A stretch of DNA of 64,000 nucleotides, taken from Methylotenera_A sp040079935. GTDB lineage: Bacteria > Pseudomonadota > Gammaproteobacteria > Burkholderiales > Methylophilaceae. The notes under the pieces were generated by a model that saw only the letters and a list, made by a program, of their open reading frames with translations, was not told the origin of the DNA and ran no database searches. The stretch lies in contig JBEBJI010000002.1 of NCBI GenBank assembly GCA_040079935.1, positions 62,001-126,000 on the forward strand. The letters run 5' to 3'. The translations under genes were made by a program, and so were the position numbers. Positions 41,511-53,200 of this stretch are shown in pieces (position 1 is the first letter of the stretch; each line of letters starts with the position of its first letter).

Positions 41511-42947
41511 TTAATAATTCGCCGCTAAAATCTGTTTTTCGCCGGCAATTTTAAAGTTATCTTGCTCAGGATCATGGCTAGGTTGGTAGCGTAGTAAAAT
41601 GCTGTGATAGCTACGTATGGATTCCACAAAAATTACTGGTTGGCCACAGTTGCAGTAGCCATATCTAGCATTCACGTAATAACTAGGATTATTTAACATC
41701 ACCAGCGTTTTTTTCACGTCAGCCCAGCTATTGGGGTTGAGTTTTAAACGTTGCGCCAGCACGCGCGCATCTTCCACATGCGCATAGCCAATATTATACG
41801 AAGCTAAGGCCATATAAATACGGTCAGGCTGCGGAACGTGTTCTGGAATCGTATCTACCATTAAATTGATGTACTTTGCGCCTGCAGGGATGCTTTGCTT
41901 GGGATCTAACCTGTCTGTGACCCCCATGCGGTCTGCGGTGGATTCCGTCAGCATCATCAGCCCGCGCACATTGGTGGGCGAAGTGTTAAACGTATCCCAA
42001 TGCGATTCTTGGTAACTAATCGCTGCAAGCAAGCGCCAATCGATGCCAGTGATTTCTTGTGCCTGCTGAAAAAGACGCTTGTATTTAGGTAAAAGCGTGT
42101 TGCTTCTGACTAAAAAAGTCTTTACATCCACTGGATTAAGGCGTTTAGCGTTGCCATGATAACGATCAACTAAATTGCGCAACGTGCCATCATTTTTAAT
42201 TTTAGTAAAAAAGGCGTTGGCATTCTCAAGTAGCTTCGGATCAGCATCCTTAGAAAGTGCCCAAGCAATTTTCTCTGGCTCACCTACTGCAAAAGCCACA
42301 CCTAAATTCGGATAATAGTTCTGTAAAATTGAAATCAAATGGCTATCTGCAATGGTAAACTCAATTTCTCCATTAGCCACTTCGGCGAGTAGTTTTTCAG
42401 AGTTTGCGCTATCTCGCTCCTCCCAAGCCAGTTCGGGCTCAAGTTCGCGTAATTTGGTTAATCGTTCTGCAAAGCTGGTACCTTTTGGTACGACGATATT
42501 CAGGCCGACTAAATCCTTCGAGCTTTTAGGTGGCTTTTTGTTCGTCGCCTTGTTGTAAACCACTTGTTGCTGTACATCTTGATATGGAATAGTGAAATTA
42601 ATACGCTTTTTGCGTGCCTCGGTCACGGTAATGTCTGCGGCTGCAATGTCAGCTTTTCCGTTCAAAATGCTAGGCAAAATTTGGTCGATATGATTGGCAA
42701 CAATCAGTTTTAACTGTGTGCCATCATTGAGTTCTTTAATAAATAGTTTGACCAAATCATATTCAAGCCCAGCGAATTCGTTGCTATCGTTCACATAATA
42801 AGTATTGGGGCTATTCATGGTCACGAAGGTAATGACCTTAGCATTTTCTACTACTGGGACAGAAGGTGCTGGTGCTGGCGGAGCTGGTTTATCGCAGCCG
42901 ACAAAAGTCAGCGAAAGCAACAGAAAAATGTGGTGAATTTTATTCAA
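41511..42947 (-). CDS. mltF: Membrane-bound lytic murein transglycosylase F
   Basis: 478 residues. Lipoprotein signal with lipobox LTFVGC, TTG start. Residues about 35-270 are a solute-binding (SBP_bac_3) domain; residues 285-450 are a lytic transglycosylase domain with the catalytic glutamate in SYQESHW and the following RGLMMLTESTADRMGV and ASYNIGYAHVEDAR. Cleaves peptidoglycan at the inner face of the outer membrane. Stands alone, between serS and rpiA. Confidence 0.94.
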   Translation of the reverse strand: MNKIHHIFLLLSLTFVGCDKPAPPAPAPSVPVVENAKVITFVTMNSPNTYYVNDSNEFAGLEYDLVKLFIKELNDGTQLKLIVANHIDQILPSILNGKADIAAADITVTEARKKRINFTIPYQDVQQQVVYNKATNKKPPKSSKDLVGLNIVVPKGTSFAERLTKLRELEPELAWEERDSANSEKLLAEVANGEIEFTIADSHLISILQNYYPNLGVAFAVGEPEKIAWALSKDADPKLLENANAFFTKIKNDGTLRNLVDRYHGNAKRLNPVDVKTFLVRSNTLLPKYKRLFQQAQEITGIDWRLLAAISYQESHWDTFNTSPTNVRGLMMLTESTADRMGVTDRLDPKQSIPAGAKYINLMVDTIPEHVPQPDRIYMALASYNIGYAHVEDARVLAQRLKLNPNSWADVKKTLVMLNNPSYYVNARYGYCNCGQPVIFVESIRSYHSILLRYQPSHDPEQDNFKIAGEKQILAANY

Positions 42948-42975
42948 AAAATAGTCTCAAAAATCAACCGTAAAA

Positions 42976-43668
42976 TCACTTCCAACGCTCTTCAACTTTG
43001 CCATCACCAGCAATTAACACTACGCTGGTAAGGCCGCGAAAAATGCCATGCTCCACCACACCAGGTATGTTGTTAATGAGCTGATTTAGCGATTCCTCAG
43101 AGATCGATTTATCAAACGCCATGTCCAAAATAAGGCTACCCTGCGAGCTAATAGATAAGCCATCCTTGGCGGCATTTTGGCGCAAGTCTCCAACACCGCC
43201 AGCCGCTTCCAAGCTGCGTTTTGTGGCTTTCCAAGCCATTGGCATGACCTCAATGGGAATCGCATAATTGGTACCGATGCGATCGACCAATTTAGTTTTA
43301 TCTGCAACCACTACAAACTGTTTTGCCGCTTTGGCGAGCAATTTTTCTAGCACCAAATCATAGCCGCGACCCTTTAGTAGCGTCATATCTGGCGTAATTT
43401 CATCTGCGCCATCCACATATAAATCTATCTCGGCAACTTGTGTTAGCGCAATCACGTTTAAGCCCAAGCTTTGCGCTTTAATCATGCTGATATTTGAGCT
43501 AGCAATCGTCGTCACTTTTAGATTTTCTTCCGCTTGCCGACGCGCCAGCTCTTCGATGAAATAATTTGCGGTTGAACCCGTGCCTAGACCAACTAACATG
43601 CCGCTTTCCACGTATTTTGCGGCATGTATTGCAACGGCCTGTTTATCATTGATGGGTTTGTCGTTCAT
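42976..43668 (-). CDS. rpiA: Ribose-5-phosphate isomerase A
   Basis: 230 residues. Interconverts ribose 5-phosphate and ribulose 5-phosphate; in methylotrophs it also serves the ribulose monophosphate cycle. Motifs GLGTGSTANYF, DGADEI, LLKGRG and the conserved Lys/Asp in ADKTKLVD. Ribosome site (GGGGAGACT) upstream of ATG. Around 43133-43164 it has a weak resemblance to the palindromic element (peptide SISSQGSL), which I do not count. Confidence 0.96.
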   Translation of the reverse strand: MNDKPINDKQAVAIHAAKYVESGMLVGLGTGSTANYFIEELARRQAEENLKVTTIASSNISMIKAQSLGLNVIALTQVAEIDLYVDGADEITPDMTLLKGRGYDLVLEKLLAKAAKQFVVVADKTKLVDRIGTNYAIPIEVMPMAWKATKRSLEAAGGVGDLRQNAAKDGLSISSQGSLILDMAFDKSISEESLNQLINNIPGVVEHGIFRGLTSVVLIAGDGKVEERWK

Positions 43669-43779
43669 GGCGCTAGTCTCCCCGTTTTTTTATTTTTGGC
43701 ATGAATGAAATTGGCTTAATTGATGCGACCTTATTACAGTTATAATAGGTAAAATCCATCCTTAAACTCAAGTCATTTT

Positions 43780-46700
43780 ATGCAGTTAATACCGCCTACA
43801 AAGGGCAAAAAAAGTCGTTTTTCTTATTCTGCCAATGGCTTAGACAGCTTATCTCTTGCAACACTTTCATGTGGTCTATTTACAACAGTCGAGACCAAAG
43901 CCGCACCACTTGTTGTAATTACGTCAAATGCGTTTGAAGCGCAGCGTTTGTTGGAAGAAGTCCCTTACTTTGCGCCAGATTTACGGGTTAATTTGCTGCC
44001 AGATTGGGAGACGCTGCCCTACGATGTGTTCTCACCACATCCCGATTTAATTTCTGAACGGCTAGCGACTTTATACCAAATTAGCCAAAATGTTTGCGAT
44101 GTAGTCATTGTGCCAATTGCCACGGCTTTATTGCGTTTGCCGTCAGTTGCATATTTATCTGCGCATACATTTATGCTCAAAAAAGGCCAAAAACTCAACT
44201 TAGATGCGCTGCGAAATCAATGCGCGCAAGCGGGCTATCACCACGTCAGCCAGGTCATCTCGCCAGGTGAGTTTAGTGTGCGCGGCGGTCTGGTTGATTT
44301 ATTCCCCATGGGCAGTGTGCTGCCTTACAGAATTGACTTGTTTGGCGACGAAATTGAAACTATCCGCACCTTCGATATTGATACGCAACGTAGTCTTTAC
44401 CCTGTGCCCGAGATACGCTTGTTACCTGCACGCGAGTTTCCGCTGGATGAGGCGGGCATTGCTAAATTCCGCAGTAATTTTCGTGAACAATTTGAAGGCG
44501 ACCCGCAGCGCGCCACCATTTATAAAAATGTCAGCAAAGGCGTCGCCAGTGGAGGCATTGAGTGGTATTTGCCGCTATTTTTTGATGCAACGGCGAGTTT
44601 TTTAGATTACTTGCCGCAAAATGCCAATATTTGCCTGCACGGCAATGTGGATAAAGCTGCGCAGCAGTTTTGGGCAGAAGCGAATTCACGTTACCGATTA
44701 TTGGCGCACGATGCCGAGCGGCCGATCTTAAAACCTGAAATTTTACTGATTAAAACTGAGGACTTTTTTGCGCAAACGCATGAATTTGCCAATTTAATTT
44801 TTACAAAAGAAGCAGAAAATTCACTGCCAGATTTAAGCATAGAACGTCGCGAAACACTTCCATTGCATAGGCTGCAAGCCTTTATTCATGAGGTTTCTGG
44901 CAGTGCATCTAAAAAGCGTATTTTAATCACTGCAGAGAGTTTAGGCCGTCGCGAAACTATGTCGCAGCTTTTTACCGAGCATGGTTTGAAAATGCCAACC
45001 TGCGAAACTTGGGCAGAATTTCAATCATCTACAGAAAAAATCATGTTGGGCGTATCGTCGTTGCACAGCGGCTTTGCAGATGAAGAAATTGTCCTCATTA
45101 CTGAATCCGAGCTTTATTCTGGTACTGTGCGTCAGCAGCGCCGCCGCGAGAAAGAAAAAGCGCGTAACACCGAGGGCATGCTCAAAGATTTATCCGAGCT
45201 GCATTTTTCAGACCCTGTCGTGCACGAGCAGCACGGCGTTGGGCGCTACAAAGGTTTGGTGAATTTAGATTTTGGCGAAGGCGAAACCGAATTTTTGCTA
45301 CTGGAATATTTCGGCGACGATAAATTATATGTGCCAGTTTCGCAGCTTTTCCTCATCTCGCGTTATTCTGGCGGTCCGCCAGAAAGCGCGCCGCTGCATC
45401 GTTTAGGCTCTGGTCAGTGGGAAAAAGCCAAGAAAAAAGCGCTAAAACAAATTCGCGATACGGCGGCTGAATTGCTCAACCTCTATGCCCAGCGCGCGGC
45501 GCGGCGTGGTCATGCATTTACGCTGAGTTTGCAAGATTACGATACTTTCTGCGATGGCTTTCCGTTTGAAGAAACGCCAGACCAATTGGAAGCCATCGAA
45601 AACGTTATCAAAGATATGCAATCGGGTCGTCCGATGGATAGGCTGGTATGCGGTGATGTTGGTTTTGGTAAAACAGAAGTCGCGCTACGCGCCGCTTTTG
45701 TTGCGGTAATGGGCGGCAGACAGGTCGCGGTGCTGGTGCCGACGACATTGTTAGCTGAACAGCATTACCAAAATTTCTGTGACCGTTTTGCTGAATGGCC
45801 GATTAAAATTGCTGAAATTTCACGTTTTAGAACAGCGAAAGAAATCACCGAAGCCTTACGCGGCTTAGCCGCTGGCGAAATTGATATTATTATCGGCACG
45901 CATCGACTGATTCAAAAAGATGTGAAATTTAAAAACTTAGGCTTGGTGATTTTGGATGAAGAGCACCGTTTTGGTGTGCGCCAAAAAGAGCAGCTTAAAG
46001 CCATGCGCGCCGAGGTGGACGTGCTAACGCTCACTGCCACGCCGATTCCGCGCACGCTCAGCATGGCGATGGAAGGTTTGCGCGAATTTAGCGTGATTAG
46101 TACGCCGCCGCAAAAACGCCTCAGCATTAAAACTTTTGCCACTTATTATGGCGAAGGCATTATTCGCGAGGCGATGATGCGTGAATTTAAACGCGGCGGG
46201 CAGGTTTATTTTCTGCATAACGAAGTCGATACCATTTTTGTGCAGCGCGAAAAGCTTGAGAAAATCGTCCCCGATGCGCGCATCGGCATTGCCCACGGCC
46301 AATTGCGCGAGCGCGAGTTGGAATCGGTGATGCGTGACTTTCATCAGCAACGTTTTAATGTGCTCTTATGCACCACAATTATCGAAACTGGCATCGACAT
46401 TCCCACTGCCAACACGATTATTATGAATCGCGCCGATATGTTCGGTCTAGCGCAGTTGCACCAATTAAGAGGTAGAGTAGGTCGCTCGCACCATCAAGCC
46501 TATGCTTATTTGCTAACTGATGAACACCGCAAGATTACACCGCAAGCGCAAAAGCGCTTAGATGCGATTCAGTTAATGGAAGACCTTGGCGCAGGTTTTC
46601 ACCTAGCCATGCACGATTTAGAAATTCGCGGGGCGGGCGAACTGTTGGGCGATTCACAGAGTGGCGAGATGCAAGCTATTGGTTTTCAACTCTATTCCGA

Positions 46701-47199
46701 CATGCTCAACCACGCCGTTAAACAACTTAAGGCAGGCAAAGAGCCTGATTTAGATGCGCCACTAGGCGTGACCACAGAGATTAATTTACACGTTCCAGCG
46801 TTGTTACCCAACAACTATTGCCCTGATGTGCACGAGCGCTTGGTGCTATACAAACGCCTCGCCAACGCCAACAATGATGATGAACTAGATACGTTGCAAG
46901 AAGAGCTGATTGACCGATTTGGCTTATTGCCTGAGCAAGGCGAGGCGCTGTTAGCTTGTCATAGATTGCGTATTGCAGCTAAACCACTCGGCATTATCAA
47001 AATTGACGCTTCCGATTCATCGATTCAGCTACAATTTAATATCAAAGCAGACCTAGACCCAATGAAACTGGTGAGTTTACTGCAGCGCGACCGTCGTTGC
47101 CGTATGAACGGGCCAGATAAATTGCGGGTGACAGCGCAGTTTGGCAATTTAGCGCACCGCGTAGATTTTGTAAAAACTTTATTAAAAGAATTTGTATAG
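43780..47199 (+). CDS. mfd: Transcription-repair coupling factor
   Basis: 1139 residues. Removes RNA polymerase stalled at DNA lesions and recruits UvrA. UvrB-like N-terminal region (LPDWETLPYDVFSPHPDLISERL), RNA-polymerase-interacting domain near 475-540 (DPVVHEQHGVGRYKGL), translocase with GDVGFGKTE near residue 625, DEEHRFG near 727, and TATPIPRTL; C-terminal TRCF domain. Complete, divergent from rpiA. Its end is 34 bp from the end of the convergent RTX gene with no visible terminator. Confidence 0.97.
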   Translation: MQLIPPTKGKKSRFSYSANGLDSLSLATLSCGLFTTVETKAAPLVVITSNAFEAQRLLEEVPYFAPDLRVNLLPDWETLPYDVFSPHPDLISERLATLYQISQNVCDVVIVPIATALLRLPSVAYLSAHTFMLKKGQKLNLDALRNQCAQAGYHHVSQVISPGEFSVRGGLVDLFPMGSVLPYRIDLFGDEIETIRTFDIDTQRSLYPVPEIRLLPAREFPLDEAGIAKFRSNFREQFEGDPQRATIYKNVSKGVASGGIEWYLPLFFDATASFLDYLPQNANICLHGNVDKAAQQFWAEANSRYRLLAHDAERPILKPEILLIKTEDFFAQTHEFANLIFTKEAENSLPDLSIERRETLPLHRLQAFIHEVSGSASKKRILITAESLGRRETMSQLFTEHGLKMPTCETWAEFQSSTEKIMLGVSSLHSGFADEEIVLITESELYSGTVRQQRRREKEKARNTEGMLKDLSELHFSDPVVHEQHGVGRYKGLVNLDFGEGETEFLLLEYFGDDKLYVPVSQLFLISRYSGGPPESAPLHRLGSGQWEKAKKKALKQIRDTAAELLNLYAQRAARRGHAFTLSLQDYDTFCDGFPFEETPDQLEAIENVIKDMQSGRPMDRLVCGDVGFGKTEVALRAAFVAVMGGRQVAVLVPTTLLAEQHYQNFCDRFAEWPIKIAEISRFRTAKEITEALRGLAAGEIDIIIGTHRLIQKDVKFKNLGLVILDEEHRFGVRQKEQLKAMRAEVDVLTLTATPIPRTLSMAMEGLREFSVISTPPQKRLSIKTFATYYGEGIIREAMMREFKRGGQVYFLHNEVDTIFVQREKLEKIVPDARIGIAHGQLRERELESVMRDFHQQRFNVLLCTTIIETGIDIPTANTIIMNRADMFGLAQLHQLRGRVGRSHHQAYAYLLTDEHRKITPQAQKRLDAIQLMEDLGAGFHLAMHDLEIRGAGELLGDSQSGEMQAIGFQLYSDMLNHAVKQLKAGKEPDLDAPLGVTTEINLHVPALLPNNYCPDVHERLVLYKRLANANNDDELDTLQEELIDRFGLLPEQGEALLACHRLRIAAKPLGIIKIDASDSSIQLQFNIKADLDPMKLVSLLQRDRRCRMNGPDKLRVTAQFGNLAHRVDFVKTLLKEFV

Positions 47200-47233
47200 C
47201 GAACATTAAGCAATCAATTAGAGAATAGAAAAA

Positions 47234-50200
47234 CTAAAGCCATAAAAAATCATGTTCTATTAATGTTGGTGCTCCAACTAGGGTGATAAGTTGTTCTTGC
47301 ACACCAGCGCCATTAGCATCAGCATCATAGTAAAGCGCCCCTGAACTGGTATCGTAAATAAAGTAATCATTATTATCTAGAGCTACGGCATCTGGGCCGC
47401 TAATGAAAGCGCCAGTAAGAGTACCGATTACTGAGAAGACACTGGTCCTTAGCATGATTACATCAACATTGCTCGCAAAGTCGGTTATAACATCAACTCC
47501 ACTAGATGCTGAGTTGCTAGTTAGAATAAATCTGTCACCACCTCCACCACCAGTCAGTGTGTCAATGCCATTGCTAGTGAATATTCCATCGTTGCCGTCT
47601 CCGCCATCAACTAAATCATTGCCGTCTCCTGGGTCAATGCTATCTACATCGTCTCCTCCAAATAGCGAATCGTTACCAGTTCCTCCATACAGATTATCCA
47701 TGCGAGCTTCACCGTAAATTACGTCATCGCCAGCATCACCGTACAAATTGTCAAGGAAATCACCACCGTATATTGTATCGTTGCCATTATCTCCGTGTAT
47801 TGCATCTGCCTCAGGGCCTCCTATTAATAGGTCATCTCCATCATTTCCATTTATACTATCAAAGCCACCTCCGCCGCTGATTGTATCGTTGCCAACTCCA
47901 CCATTTAATTGCTCACTATTGTTGGTGCCCACAATACTTAGGCCGCCAGATTGGGTCGTATTTAAAGCGCCCACAAAATCTGTTTGTAATAAGTTGCTAT
48001 TTGGGAGGAAGTTTGCGATTAACTGCTGTGCATTTATCCCATTACCATCGATATCAAAAAATAAATCACCTGTAGATTTGTTATATATAAAATAGTCGTT
48101 AGCGTCTTGTGCAGCAGAACCTAAAACAAACATATCTGTATAAATGCCTGAAAGTAGAGAGGGTATAAAGAACGTTCCATCAGAAACTCTGATTTTATCT
48201 TGACCGCTTACAAAATCTTTCACTATGTCTGATGTGCTTGTGCCAGCTGATTCAAAGACAAAAGTGTCATTTCCAGCATCACCCCATAAAATATCATTCC
48301 CAGACATACCATATAATTTGTCATCTCCTCCCATGCCTTTTAACTCATCATTTCCAGATAAGCCATAAATGTTATTAGCAATGTTATTTGCAATAATTAA
48401 ATTGTCTTTGTTCGTTCCGCTTATATAGTCATGTAAGACATTATCATTTGCGAGAATAAAATTCTCTATCTCCGAATTTGGGTCAATTAAAAATGCTGTA
48501 GGAATTCCAGTATTATACGAAAGTATTTGTGTGTCGATTCCTTCGTTGGCATTTTCTATTATTGTTTCACCGCCCCGAACAATATAAGTATCATCACCTT
48601 TGCCACCGATTAGTGTGTCTAAACCCCCATCAAATATATAAAATATGTATGGGCTTGTTGGGGACATGTATTCTATTGTCATCAGCTCAGGGTTGGTAAT
48701 AACCCCGCCGTCCAAAATATTATTTCCATCATTACCAGTAATGACATTGATTTTTAAGTTACTTCCATAGCCATTTATATTATCTGATCCAGTTAGCGTT
48801 AAGTTGCCAATCCCAAAATCTGCCGTATAGCTAACAGAAGAATAAATTGTGTTCGTATAACCATTTTCATAGAACAATCCATTTGATTCATTAAAATAAA
48901 AGTAATCTTCAAACACAATATCGTCTACGTTATCTACATAAAAAGTATCATCTCCCAGATCTCCGTACATAATGTCGGCGCCTATTCCACCATTAATTAT
49001 GTCATTTCCAGCTAAACCAATGATTGAATCATTGCCTATGGTGCCGTTCAAAGTGTCAGCTTGGTCGGTGCCTACGATGTTAAAGCTTAAGCCTAAAGAA
49101 AAACTGTTATTCGTAAGAGTTCCCACTGTTCCTGTTAATGTTGCAAATTGGATGGCTGCTTGCCCTCCAACACCATCAGCGTCGTAATAAAGTGCACCAT
49201 TGGTGGTGTTGAATATAATGTGCTGGTTAGCAGTAGCTGCGGTGGTTACGCCAGCTCCACTTCTGTACTCAATTACATCTAAATTGGTGCCAAGTGTGTC
49301 GAATATTGTAAAGTCAAGAAGAATTTGATCTTCGGCGACATTAAAGCCTTGTATGGTGTCTTTGTTAGTGATTGCATTTAGCAAGGTATCAAACACAAAC
49401 GCATCATTCCCCGCGCCACCAATTAACGTATCAATTCCTAACCCACCAATGAGCGTATCATTACCCAATCCACCAGTAAGGGAGTCGTTGCCTGCATCAC
49501 CACTGAGCGTATTGTTGCCATCATCACCAATGATGATGTTATTTAAGGCATTGCCTGAGCCATTAATATTATTGTTTGCTAATCCTATAAGGGTAAGGTT
49601 TTCTACATTCGCACTAAGCGTAAAGCTGGCTTTTGCTCTAACAATATCTACTCCGCCAGCCGCTAACGCACTGTCTTCTTGCACAACATCGTTGGTTTCA
49701 TCTACTTCGTAAGTATCATTACCATCACCGCCGATAAGCAGGTCGATACCTAAACCACCAATCAATGTATCAATACCCGCAAGACCAATGAGTTGGTTAT
49801 TGCCATCATTGCCTATGAGTAGGTTAGCCAAAGCATTGCCAGTGCCGTCGATATTGGTTATTCCAGTGAGCGTGAGGTTTTCTACATTACCACCATTCAG
49901 GCCAGCACCATCTGTGTCAAACAAGCTGTAAGTAACGCTAGATTGAACGGTATCAATCCCTGCATTAAGCAGTTCGGTAACAATATCACCTGCATTATCT
50001 GTGATGTAAATATCGTTGCCAGCACCGCCAAGCATGGTGTCTGCACCTAAGGCCCCATCGATGACATTATTGGCAGCATTGCCAGTAAGCTTGTTATCGG
50101 CATCATTGCCCGTGAGGTCGAGTCTGGTAGAGCCGGTGAGGCTGATATCTAAATTCTCAATACTGGCAAGCATGCCGGTGAGGGCGATATTGGTGGCTAG

Positions 50201-53200
50201 CGTTGCCGATGGAATCACCACACTACCACGTAGTTTAAGCGTATCTATGCCATCGGCCGTGCCATTAAATTCTTCAATATCGTCTTGTAGCTTAGCGCCA
50301 GTAATGATGATAGGTGCGGGCGCAACGCCAGTCGTTGTGGCGATAATATCTACAAGATAGGTATCATTCTCAGTACCGCCAATAAGTCTATCTTCGCCTA
50401 GGCCGCCATCTAGAGTATCGTTGCCAGCGCGACCATCTAGCGTGTCATCACCCGTGCTGTCTAATAAAATGTTAGTCGCATCGTTACCAATGAGGCTGTT
50501 GTTTAGCTTATTGCCGGTCAGGTTGAGCTTGGTCGAGCTAGTTTGACTGGCATCTAAGGTCTCTAGGTTGGCACCTAGCGTAAGCGTGGTGGCATTGAGG
50601 TGATCAAAGTTACCATGCAATTCTAAGATATCATTTGTACCTGCATTAAGCGCTTCAGTCACGGTGTCTTGTAACGCTACTCTAAACGTGGCGGCAGTGG
50701 TGCCCGTTTGCACGAGGTCAACAATGTATCGGTCACTTTCCAAACCACCATTGAGGATGTCGATCCCCGCACCACCATCAAGTGTGTTGGCACCTGCATT
50801 GCCGGTAAGCGTATTGGCAAGCGCATTGCCTTTTGCGCTGATGGCGGTACCTGTGAGCGTAAGTTTTTCGATGTTGGTGCGGATGTTTTCACCAACGTTA
50901 TTAGACAAGTCAAAATCAATAGAGCTTTGTACTAAGTCAATACCGCCAATTGCAAGCGCATTGGTTTCTTTGATGATATCATCAATACTATCAACGATAT
51001 AAGTATCACCGCCATCGCCACCTATTAGCGTATCGGTGCCAACACCACCATTGAGGATATTCGCCGCCGCGTTGCCGGTCAGGACATTGTTCAGGTCATT
51101 CCCCGTCGCGTTGATGGCTGTGGTGCCGGCGAGAGTTAGGTTTTCTACATTTCCGCCGTTGACGCCAGCACCATCGGTATCCACTAGACTGTAAGTCACT
51201 GCCGATTTAACCTCGTCTGTGCCTTGTCCACCAAGCTCTGTGATGATGTCAGTGGCGACATTGATGAAGTATGTATCGTCACCATCGCCGCCTACTAAGG
51301 TGTCATTGCCCAAGCCACCATCTAGTGTATCGTTGCCTGAGAGGCTTTCTATGATATTTGCTGCAGCATTGCCAATTAATTTATTGTCAACATCACTACC
51401 GCCTATATTGATTTTAGTCGTGCCTGTGGCACTGAAGTCGAAGTTTTCAAAAGTTGAATCAATAATAAAGTAAAATGGTTGGTAAAAAGTGTTGGCTACT
51501 GCACCTTTAAACACGATGGTATCATTACCACTAATGTCGGGAATAATAGTATCCTGTATTGTTGCAAAGGTGTTCCCCCCGTCTATAATTTTAATCAAGT
51601 CGAGAACATAAGTATCATTCCCATTGCCGCCCTCAAGTGTGTCATTACCTACGCCGCCATATAGAGTGTCATGGCCTTCGCCACCGATTAACCAATCATC
51701 GCCAGCCTCGCCGTTAATAACATCATTGCCAGCTGCACCTTTGATGTTGTCATTTCCGCCACCGCCGTTGATTATGTTGTTAGCGTCATTAGCATAGATG
51801 TCATTATCAGCACCGTTGCCGGTAAAGTTAAGCAAAGTTGTATTGGTCCAAAAAGCATCTAAATTTTCTAGACCCAAAGCCAAAGTAATGGTGCTGGCTT
51901 TGGTCAGGTCAAGGTCGCCGTACAGGTTAAGTTTATCTACGCCGCCCGCAACAGTGTTGGCTTCTGTAATACTGTCTTGTAGAGAAGCCACAGCGCTAGC
52001 AGTGCCTGCAATACCCGTGAGTTTTAAATCCACTTCATAAGTGTCGCTACCTGCACCACCAAAGAGTATATCTACACCTTCTTTGCCATCAAGTACATTG
52101 TCACCTACATTGCCTGTGAGAGTGTTAGCAAGCGCGTTGCCTGTAGCATTGTTATTATCGGTGCCTTTGAGTGTTAATTTCTCAATATTGGTACGGATGT
52201 TCTCGCCAGAATTGTCAGAGAGATCGAAAGTTACCAAACTTTCCACGAGGTCAATCCCACCGATTGCAAGCGCATTCGTCTCTTTGATGACATCGCCAAG
52301 GCTATCAACAACATAAGTATCGCCACCGTCGCCGCCGATTAAGGTATCAGCACCACCGTTACCATTGAGGATATTAGCTGCGCTATTACCAGTGATTATG
52401 TTGGCATCAACATTGCCTGTGCCATTGATGGCAGCAGTGCCAGTAAGCGTGAGGTTTGTAAATGCACCGCCATCTAGAAGCGTATATGTTAAGCCGATGT
52501 TGAGTGTATTGCTGCCTGATGTGTCATTAATCAGATTTACTTCTGCAAGGCTATCTACCAAGTAGGTATCATCACCTAGGCCACCAATTAACGTATCAAT
52601 ACCAGCGCCGCCGCTTAATGTGTCGTTGCCATCGCCGCCGTCAATGAGGTTGTTAGCTGCATTGCCGGTAAGAGCGTTATTTTGTGCATCACCTATGAGG
52701 TTGTAATTGCCTGTTCCAGTTACGGTAAGATTTTCGATGGTGTTGAGTTCTATGCTGGCACTCGTTAAAAAGTTAAGTATAATTGTGTTCTGATTCGAGG
52801 TGCCTAATGTAAGCGTGCTGGTTTGTGTGGTGCTGGCATTAACGCTGAATATAACCGTATCTGCAATGTCAGCATTAGCCTCTTCCGAAATGATATCTAG
52901 TATATTGTCTATGATATAGGTGTCATTGCCTGCGCCACCATACAATGTATCAGCACCGGTGCCACCGTCTAGCGTGTCATTGCCAGCGACACCAAATAGA
53001 ATATCATTGCCGGCGCGGCCATTGATGAGATTATTTGCATTGTTGCCTTGAATGCTATTATCCACATCATTACCAGTAAAGTTTAGTAAAGTTGTGTCGG
53101 TAAATTGAGCATCTATAGCTTCCAAGCCAGCTGCTAATGTAATAGTGCTAGCTTTAGTGAGGTTATAGGTACCAAATAACTGTATGGCATCGTAGCCGCC

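Noticed and set aside
43133..43164. Element-like stretch in rpiA (CCCTGCGAGCTAATAG)
   Set aside because: Only one arm matches and the protein has its usual length here.
44874..44910. Similar stretch in mfd (GGCTGCAAGCC ... TTCATGAGG)
   Set aside because: Too many differences in core and arms; fits ordinary coding sequence.
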